This document shows, in pieces, positions 13,856-19,029 of a DNA stretch of 19,029 bases; position 1 is the stretch's first letter, and each line of letters opens with the position of its first letter. The notes below the pieces were generated by a model. It was not told the origin of the DNA, did not search any database, and saw nothing but the letters and a program-made list of their open reading frames with translations. This DNA comes from Thermoplasmata archaeon. GTDB lineage: Archaea > Thermoplasmatota > Thermoplasmata > SG8-5. Where the stretch lies: contig JAGLQM010000001.1 of the NCBI GenBank assembly GCA_023136815.1, positions 1 through 19,029 of the forward strand, given 5' to 3'. The position numbers and the translations under genes were made by a program.

Positions 13856-13891
13856 AACTTTGACCAATAATCGAACGTAACCATCAAAGTT
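13856..13891. promoter_or_regulatory. Long-spaced palindrome E before purH
   Basis: AACTTTGA (13856-13863) and TCAAAGTT (13884-13891) are perfect 8-bp arms 20 bp apart, ending 8 bp before the purH ATG. The position covers the expected purH promoter and suggests an operator. Confidence 0.5.
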
Positions 13892-13899
13892 AGGACTCA

Positions 13900-15444
13900 A
13901 TGGGAGGCGAAGATTTGAAAAGGGCTCTTGTAAGCGTTTCGGATAAGACTGGACTGGTGGAATTCGTAAAGGAATTGGCCAGCATGGGCTATGAAATTGT
14001 TTCCACTGGTGGAACATTCAAAGAAATTCATGAAGCAGAAATACCAGTACAGCGTGTTTCCGATGTTACTGGATTTCCTGAAATACTGGATGGCAGGGTG
14101 AAAACGCTTCATCCCAATATCCACGGCGGTATTCTGGCCCGGGCGGATCAGGAAGAGGAATTAAAGGCCAAAGGTATTGACAGGTTCCAGATTGTTATTG
14201 TGAATCTGTATCCATTCGAAAAGGTAGCTGAAAATGCAGATACCAGCGATTCCGAATTAATAGAAAACATCGACATTGGCGGACCAACCCTTATCCGTGC
14301 AGCAGCCAAGAATTTTGAAAATGTAGCAATAATAATCGAGCCAGCACAGTATGAATGTGTACTTTCCGCGCTTCGTGAACATGGCGAACTGCCTCTTAAA
14401 ATCAGAAAACGGCTGGCCTGGACGGCATTTACCAGAACTGCGGAATACGATGCCATAATCTCCAACCAGCTAAAGCAGACACTGGACATTGATATTGAAT
14501 ATCCTGAAAGGTATATTCTTCCGTTCAGGAAGGTTCAAGACCTGCGATATGGCGAAAATCCTTATCAAAAAGCTGCTTTTTACCGGGACATTTTCCTGAA
14601 GGAGCCGTGCATAGCCAATTCAGAGAAATTGAAGGGAAAGGAACTTTCATTCAATAATATTCTTGATATAGACGCCACAATCGAGATGGTGAAGGATTTT
14701 GATGAACCGACGGCAGCAATAGTCAAGCACATGAACCCAAGTGGAATAGCCAGTGCTGATTCTATATCCAAAGCATTTAAAATGGCCCTTGGTGCAGATT
14801 CCCTTTCAGCCTATGGCGGAATTGTGGCTCTGAACAGGGAGCTGGATGTCGATACAGCAACAGCAATGCGCAAGATATTTTTAGACTCAATTATCGCTCC
14901 ATCATTCCACCCAGACGCAATGCCCATACTTGACAAGAAAAAGGTAATGCTTCTGGAGACTGGCAGCCTTTCTGGCGTGAAGATGCCCAATATTGATGTT
15001 AAACGCGTAACTGGCGGCATTCTTGTCCAATCAAGGGACCTGAGCCAGCTTGATGTTTCAACTCTGAAAACAGTTACAGAACGCCAGCCAACAGAGAAAG
15101 AAATGGCTGACATGCTATTCGGCTGGAAGGTTGTAAAACATGTCACATCAAATGCAATAGTGCTGGTCAAAAACAAGGCAACAGTGGGGGTTGGAGCAGG
15201 CCAGATGAGTCGCGTCGGTTCCGTGGAGATAGCTACAAAAAAGGCAGGAGAAAATGCTACTGGCTCTGTCATGGCATCGGATGCATTCTTCCCCTTCAGG
15301 GACGGTGTGGACGTTGCTGGTAAGGCCGGAGTAACAGCAATAATTCATCCAGGTGGTTCAATACGAGACCAGGAAGTAATTGATGCTGCAAATGAATATG
15401 ACATTGCCATGATTTTCACAGGAATGCGCTGCCTGAAGCATTGA
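13900..15444 (+). CDS. purH: Bifunctional AICAR transformylase / IMP cyclohydrolase
   Basis: A 514-aa enzyme for the last two steps of IMP synthesis, using 10-formyltetrahydrofolate. The N-terminal cyclohydrolase (MGS-like) domain covers about 1-190: 'RALVSVSDKTGLVEF', 'STGGTFKEI', 'GFPEILDGRVKTLHP', 'HGGILARAD', 'IDIGGPTLIRAAAKN'. The transformylase domain follows: 'LRYGENPYQ', 'ELSFNNILDIDA', the active-site Lys-His in 'VKHMNPSG' (Ser where many bacteria have Cys), 'GAGQMSRVGS', 'SDAFFPFRDGV', 'AIIHPGGSIRDQEVI'. Many archaea use PurP and PurO instead, so this bacterial-type fusion suggests ancient transfer (inference). A TTG at 13915, preceded by GGGAGG, is a serious rival start, as it would begin just before 'KRALVSV'. 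The stop overlaps the region leading into folC. Firm assignment. Confidence 0.94.
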   Translation: MGGEDLKRALVSVSDKTGLVEFVKELASMGYEIVSTGGTFKEIHEAEIPVQRVSDVTGFPEILDGRVKTLHPNIHGGILARADQEEELKAKGIDRFQIVIVNLYPFEKVAENADTSDSELIENIDIGGPTLIRAAAKNFENVAIIIEPAQYECVLSALREHGELPLKIRKRLAWTAFTRTAEYDAIISNQLKQTLDIDIEYPERYILPFRKVQDLRYGENPYQKAAFYRDIFLKEPCIANSEKLKGKELSFNNILDIDATIEMVKDFDEPTAAIVKHMNPSGIASADSISKAFKMALGADSLSAYGGIVALNRELDVDTATAMRKIFLDSIIAPSFHPDAMPILDKKKVMLLETGSLSGVKMPNIDVKRVTGGILVQSRDLSQLDVSTLKTVTERQPTEKEMADMLFGWKVVKHVTSNAIVLVKNKATVGVGAGQMSRVGSVEIATKKAGENATGSVMASDAFFPFRDGVDVAGKAGVTAIIHPGGSIRDQEVIDAANEYDIAMIFTGMRCLKH

Positions 15445-15452
15445 GGTTTTTC

Positions 15453-17375
15453 ATGATAGGCCAGTCCGAATATGATGAGGCAATAAACTGGCTTTATGAT
15501 TTACAATTCTTCGGAATGAAGCTGGGTCTTTCCAATACGCTGGCTTTGCTTGAGGAACTGGGTAATCCACATGAGAAATTTAAATCAATTCATGTTGCAG
15601 GTTCAAATGGCAAGGGTTCTGTTTGCGCATTTTTGACTAGTATTTTGAAGAAATCTGGAAAAAAAGTAGGCTCATATACATCGCCACATCTGAGCCAATT
15701 CGGAGAGCGCATAACCGTCAATGGAATACCAATGACCAGGACAGAGGTTGTCAAGTTAATTCGGTATATCCGGCCTCACATCGAAAAGCTGCGAAAAAAA
15801 GACATCCAGTGCACATTTTTTGAAGTCACAACCTGCATGGCATTCCATTATTTTGCCAGGCGCAGAATTGATATTGCTGTGGTGGAAGTTGGGATGGGCG
15901 GAAGATTGGACTCTACAAATGTAATTAATCCTGAGCTTGCAGTCATAACCAGCATTTCCAAGGAACACAGCCAGCATCTTGGTGAAACCATTGCAGAAAT
16001 AGCAGAAGAGAAGGCTGGCATAATCAAAAAATGTATTCCAACAATCACTTCGACAGAAAACAAGGAAGCATTGACTGTCATGGCCAGCCAGTGCAAGAAA
16101 ATGAAGTCCAAATTGTACAGACTTCATGACCTTGTGGAGCTTGATATATTGGATTCTGGCCTATTTGGCTCAACCTTGAACTTGAAAATGTTAGAAAACC
16201 AACTTGAAGCACAAATAAAACTATCTGGTCAGCATCAGGCTGCAAATGCTGCAACAGCAGCTCTTGCTGCTGAGATCATAGGCATTAAAAAAGAGATAAT
16301 TGAAAAAGGACTGGCCGGTACTGAATGGCCTGGTCGGCTTCAGGTTATCCGAAGAAATCCGACAGTGATTCTGGACTCGACCCATAATCCCGGGGGTGCA
16401 GAGGCACTGGCTGCCTTTCTCAAGCAGCAAAAGATCAGGCCGATTCTGATATTGGGAATGTTGGAGGATAAAGAAGTCAAGCCGGTTGTTAATGCCCTGG
16501 AACCTTTGGCCAGCAAGGTTATTGTCACTCAACCAGATTATAATCGAAAAATGAATGCAAAGGAATTGGCCAGCCATTTTTCCAGTAAGGTTGAAATAAT
16601 TCAGAAACTGCCAGAAGCAATAGACAAGACCATGAAGGCAGCCAAAAAAAGTGACATAATATTGATTACTGGCTCAATCTTCACGGCATCCGAGGCCCTT
16701 GAGCATTTGAACCACAGACGAATTGATGAGATTATGGACAGATTGGCTGATATTTATGGCATTGGAGCATATCCTGGCCGGGATCCAGTGACCAATGGAC
16801 CACCACCTCCTGGCTCTCAAAATCCCTTTAGGGTTTTGGTATCCACAATTCTTTCGCAGCGCACAAAGGATGAGAACACACACATAGCCACGGAGCAATT
16901 GTTTGCCAAATATGATTCGCCAAAGAAACTGGCTGCTGCAAAATCCGAAAATATTTACGACTTAATTCGGCCTGCTGGTTTTTACAAACAGAAAGCTGAA
17001 AAAATCATCCAGACCTCCAAGATAATTCATGAAAAATACGGTTCAAATGTTCCTGACACCATGGATAAGCTGGTGTCGCTGCCCGGTGTTGGCCGCAAAA
17101 CAGCCAGTTGCGTTCTTGCATATGGTTTCGGATTACCGGCAATTGCTGTGGATACCCATGTTCACCGAATTTGTAACCTGCTCGGCTTGGTAAAAACATC
17201 AGAGCCAGATGATACAGAAGAGGCACTTGTGTTCCTTATACCAAAGGAACACTGGCATGACATAAATCGGCTACTGGTACGGCATGGCCAGAGCATCTGC
17301 CGGCCAATTAATCCGAGATGCCATGAATGCCCAATAGCCCATATTTGTGATTATGGGATTTATCGTATAAGATGA
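15453..17375 (+). CDS. Fusion of folylpolyglutamate synthase (FolC) and endonuclease III (Nth)
   Basis: A 640-aa protein in one open frame. Residues 1 to about 420 are FolC/Mur-ligase-like: P-loop 'AGSNGKGSV' at 49-57, 'SYTSPHL' at 74-80, 'FFEVTTCMAF' at 122-131, 'VEVGMGGRLDSTN' at 144-156, 'LSGQHQAANA', 'WPGRLQV' and 'ILDSTHNPGG'. It adds glutamate to folates, and perhaps makes dihydrofolate. Residues about 424-640 are a full endonuclease III: 'LVSTILSQRTKDEN', helix-hairpin-helix 'LPGVGRKTA' with catalytic K549, 'VDTHVHR' with D567, and the Fe-S cluster C616-x6-C623-x2-C626-x5-C632. This half removes oxidised pyrimidines and nicks abasic sites. The ATG follows the purH stop closely with GAGG as a ribosome site. 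Both halves appear catalytically complete. The pairing with purH fits folate supply; the repair half is unexplained. Confidence 0.9.
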   Translation: MIGQSEYDEAINWLYDLQFFGMKLGLSNTLALLEELGNPHEKFKSIHVAGSNGKGSVCAFLTSILKKSGKKVGSYTSPHLSQFGERITVNGIPMTRTEVVKLIRYIRPHIEKLRKKDIQCTFFEVTTCMAFHYFARRRIDIAVVEVGMGGRLDSTNVINPELAVITSISKEHSQHLGETIAEIAEEKAGIIKKCIPTITSTENKEALTVMASQCKKMKSKLYRLHDLVELDILDSGLFGSTLNLKMLENQLEAQIKLSGQHQAANAATAALAAEIIGIKKEIIEKGLAGTEWPGRLQVIRRNPTVILDSTHNPGGAEALAAFLKQQKIRPILILGMLEDKEVKPVVNALEPLASKVIVTQPDYNRKMNAKELASHFSSKVEIIQKLPEAIDKTMKAAKKSDIILITGSIFTASEALEHLNHRRIDEIMDRLADIYGIGAYPGRDPVTNGPPPPGSQNPFRVLVSTILSQRTKDENTHIATEQLFAKYDSPKKLAAAKSENIYDLIRPAGFYKQKAEKIIQTSKIIHEKYGSNVPDTMDKLVSLPGVGRKTASCVLAYGFGLPAIAVDTHVHRICNLLGLVKTSEPDDTEEALVFLIPKEHWHDINRLLVRHGQSICRPINPRCHECPIAHICDYGIYRIR

Positions 17376-17395
17376 TAATTTACATGGCAGCGACA

Positions 17396-17409
17396 GATAT
17401 ATATATATT
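17396..17409 (+). promoter_or_regulatory. TATA box of the pilus-like operon
   Basis: An alternating AT run, ATATATATATATT, about 70 bp before the chosen ATG at 17476. It would start transcription near 17430, giving a leader of about 45 bases with AGGAGG sites. Confidence 0.45.
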
Positions 17410-17475
17410 GTTTCTATTAATTGTAGCGAGAGGATGTTGAAGAACTATTTTTCAATCAGGAGTAGGAGGACAGCT

Positions 17476-18471
17476 ATGTTTGACCATGAAGGAGGCAGCA
17501 AGATGAACATCAGACGTCACCCTAACTGGAACGACGAGGGCGTGGCTTCCACAGTAGGCACCATAATGGCATTAATGGTATTTCTAGCATTTCTTTCAAT
17601 GTTTACAAGTCAATATGTTCCTGTCTGGATGGAGGAGAACGAGGCAACCCACATGAACACTGTTTACAGTCAGTTTGCCAACCTCAAACAATCTGTGGAT
17701 ATCCAGGTACAGGCAGGTCTGATCCTGGGCAGTTCCCAGGTTCAGATTTTCTCACCAATAAAACTTGGTGCCAATGGCATCCCAATGTTTGCAGCTCCAA
17801 CGCCTGGCTACCTATCTATTCATCGTTCCTCCAGTTATGATTATGTAAATTTCAGCTTCGGTGCGCCTACTTCTGTGGTTAATTTCAATTCAACTACTGA
17901 TTATGAATCAAATACTGGCGGCACCATAAGCATGTATGCGCCTAACAGGTACTATGTAAAACAGGAATTGGCATATGAGAATGGTGCAATCATACTAAAG
18001 CAGCCAGACGGCGAGTACATGAAGGCGAGCCCACAGTTTAGAGTTAATCCCTCAGGGGCATTCTATCAGATATCATATACTCAGCTGGATATAAGGGGCG
18101 ACGATAGTTCATACGTCGGATATGGCACCAGGGGAATTCAGACAACTCTCAAGGCAGCATCAACAACCACATTCACGAATCTTACCAATGGAACTCATCC
18201 ATATCTCTATATAAATCACACCACATGGTATGAGGGAGCCTGGAACTCATCGTTCAATCAGACTCTCACCCATGCAGGTATGGAATATGGAACCCCGGCT
18301 CAACTTGCTGCAGGAACAGCAAATTATACCATAGTGTCAACATTAGTGGAAACCGACCTTATTGATTCATTCTATCAAGTGAGCGTAAGAATTAACCCAT
18401 TAATAGTGTCCAGATTCTCTCTTACAGAGGCATATCTAGAGGTAACCACTACAGAGATGGGGGCAAATTGA
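17476..18471 (+). CDS. Type IV pilin-like secreted protein
   Basis: A 331-aa protein with an archaeal pilin-type N-terminus: a charged leader with Arg and Asp/Glu, then 'EGVASTVGTIMALMVFLAF' (21-39), a single hydrophobic helix to about 45. The bulk then lies outside the cell and is rich in Ser, Thr, Tyr and Asn, with many N-x-S/T sites ('NFS', 'NLT', 'NHT', 'NSS', 'NQT', 'NYT') typical of glycosylated archaeal surface proteins. Cleavage by a prepilin peptidase near Gly22 is likely (inference). It is larger than usual pilins, so it may be a minor or tip subunit. ATGs at 17476 and 17503 each have a good ribosome site (AGGAGG 17464-17469; GGAGG 17491-17495); a third at 17434 is weaker. The next gene is the secretion ATPase. 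Confidence 0.7.
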   Translation: MFDHEGGSKMNIRRHPNWNDEGVASTVGTIMALMVFLAFLSMFTSQYVPVWMEENEATHMNTVYSQFANLKQSVDIQVQAGLILGSSQVQIFSPIKLGANGIPMFAAPTPGYLSIHRSSSYDYVNFSFGAPTSVVNFNSTTDYESNTGGTISMYAPNRYYVKQELAYENGAIILKQPDGEYMKASPQFRVNPSGAFYQISYTQLDIRGDDSSYVGYGTRGIQTTLKAASTTTFTNLTNGTHPYLYINHTTWYEGAWNSSFNQTLTHAGMEYGTPAQLAAGTANYTIVSTLVETDLIDSFYQVSVRINPLIVSRFSLTEAYLEVTTTEMGAN

Positions 18472-18476
18472 GGTGA
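18470..18476 (+). promoter_or_regulatory. Shine-Dalgarno site of the secretion ATPase
   Basis: GAGGTGA, a full match to the conserved 16S rRNA 3' end, overlaps the pilin-like stop and lies five bases before the ATG at 18482. It fixes the ATPase start. Confidence 0.7.
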
Positions 18477-18481
18477 GCTGA

Positions 18482-19029
18482 ATGGGAATAAAGGAGTCAA
18501 TGATGAAGAAAATGCTCAAAAGCAAATCCAAGACCATGAAGGTCAAGGTTCCCAGAGGCGAAATAGAGCTTCAGAAAAAATGGGAGGAAGGCAAAGGTTC
18601 TCCATTATGTCCGATTCCTGAAATCACCGAACCACATATTGAGGAAAAGGAAATTTATGCAATAACAGAACCATACAGCTACTGCCGAATAATCTACGAT
18701 AATATAGAATCAGAATTCATTTATCAAATTCACGAACCAGAACTCAGCGATAAAGAAAGAGAAACTCTGCTTCTTATCAAGGATTCCCTTCAAAGAACCC
18801 TGGAATATGAACTGGACAAGATGGAAATTAAAGATAAGAGCGAATACCTGAAAAAGAGTGTTGACAGCTTTATTAAAAGCCGTGAAATGCGCCTTGAACC
18901 TATAGCAATCAAGAAAATTCATTATTACATAATCCGTGACTTTGTTGGATATGGCCATATTGACTCACTGATGAATGACAAGTATATTGAGGATGTATCC
19001 TGCGATGGAACCGCGGTTCCGCTATTTGT
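18482..19029 (+). CDS. Type II/IV secretion system ATPase (FlaI/GspE/TadA family), N-terminal part
   Basis: The first 182 codons of a gene that runs off the window. The start is Lys-rich ('MMKKMLKSKSKTMKVKVPR'), followed by 'ITEPYSYCRIIYD', 'LLLIKDSLQRTLEYEL' and 'HYYIIRDFVGYGHIDSLM'. It then reaches the signature 'IEDVSCDGTAVPLF', the archaeal GspE/FlaI entry to the ATPase core ('D-P-x-IEDI-x-C-D-G'). Walker boxes are past the edge and cannot be checked. Such ATPases power assembly of archaeal pili or archaella from the cytoplasmic face; a GspF/TadC-like membrane protein usually follows. The upstream pilin-like gene supports a pilus-type machine, though the exact class is open. Confidence 0.85.
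   Translation, partial: MGIKESMMKKMLKSKSKTMKVKVPRGEIELQKKWEEGKGSPLCPIPEITEPHIEEKEIYAITEPYSYCRIIYDNIESEFIYQIHEPELSDKERETLLLIKDSLQRTLEYELDKMEIKDKSEYLKKSVDSFIKSREMRLEPIAIKKIHYYIIRDFVGYGHIDSLMNDKYIEDVSCDGTAVPLF

Noticed and set aside
13653..13899. Replication origin (AT-rich stretch with repeats between divergent genes)
   Set aside because: There is no orc1/cdc6 gene nearby and no recognisable origin recognition boxes. The repeats are explained equally well as operators.

Overview
The window is archaeal and most likely euryarchaeal. RadB, a GPN-loop GTPase, a Nop5-type C/D RNP core protein, isopentenyl phosphate kinase with type 2 IPP isomerase, and an archaeal pilin-like protein next to a FlaI/GspE-type ATPase are all archaeal hallmarks. 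RadB points to Euryarchaeota, and a Thermoplasmatota-like lineage is a guess. TATA-like boxes about 25-30 bp upstream of start codons suggest many leaderless mRNAs. Genes inside operons carry Shine-Dalgarno sites instead (GGAGG, GAGGTGA). A bacterial-type PurH and a FolC indicate folate-dependent purine synthesis.

Layout. 1-1800 is accessory: a small PH-like protein (-), then a Bro-N/antirepressor-family gene split by one in-frame TGA, then about 320 bp without genes. 1800-4701 (+) is a tight isoprenoid operon (IPK, Idi-2, prenyl diphosphate synthase) supplying precursors for archaeal lipids. 4726-6280 (-) holds radB and a GPN GTPase separated by a tandem hairpin repeat. 6281-6759 holds a doubtful small ORF or structured RNA and otherwise nothing clear. 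6760-8894 (-) holds nop5 and an MtnA-type sugar-phosphate isomerase.

9056-11586 (+) encodes two unusual membrane proteins. The first is a Cas4-like Fe-S nuclease with four transmembrane helices inserted in its nuclease fold. The second is a CPBP-family intramembrane protease with proline-rich tails and a C-terminal zinc ribbon. 11617-13652 (-) holds a 72-aa conserved-looking protein with a long structured leader, and a membrane-anchored TPR/winged-helix/TPR protein. 13900-17375 (+) is purH followed by a FolC-endonuclease III fusion. 17476 to the end (+) starts a type IV pilus-like operon: a pilin-like secreted protein, then a secretion ATPase cut by the window edge.

The most interesting items are the membrane-inserted Cas4-like nuclease, the FolC-Nth fusion, and a family of long-spaced palindromes (TTTGA-N20-23-TCAAA) confined to intergenic DNA. 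Two of these palindromes are near-copies in inverted orientation flanking the TPR gene. No CRISPR array, cas1/cas2, rRNA, tRNA or intact insertion sequence was seen.
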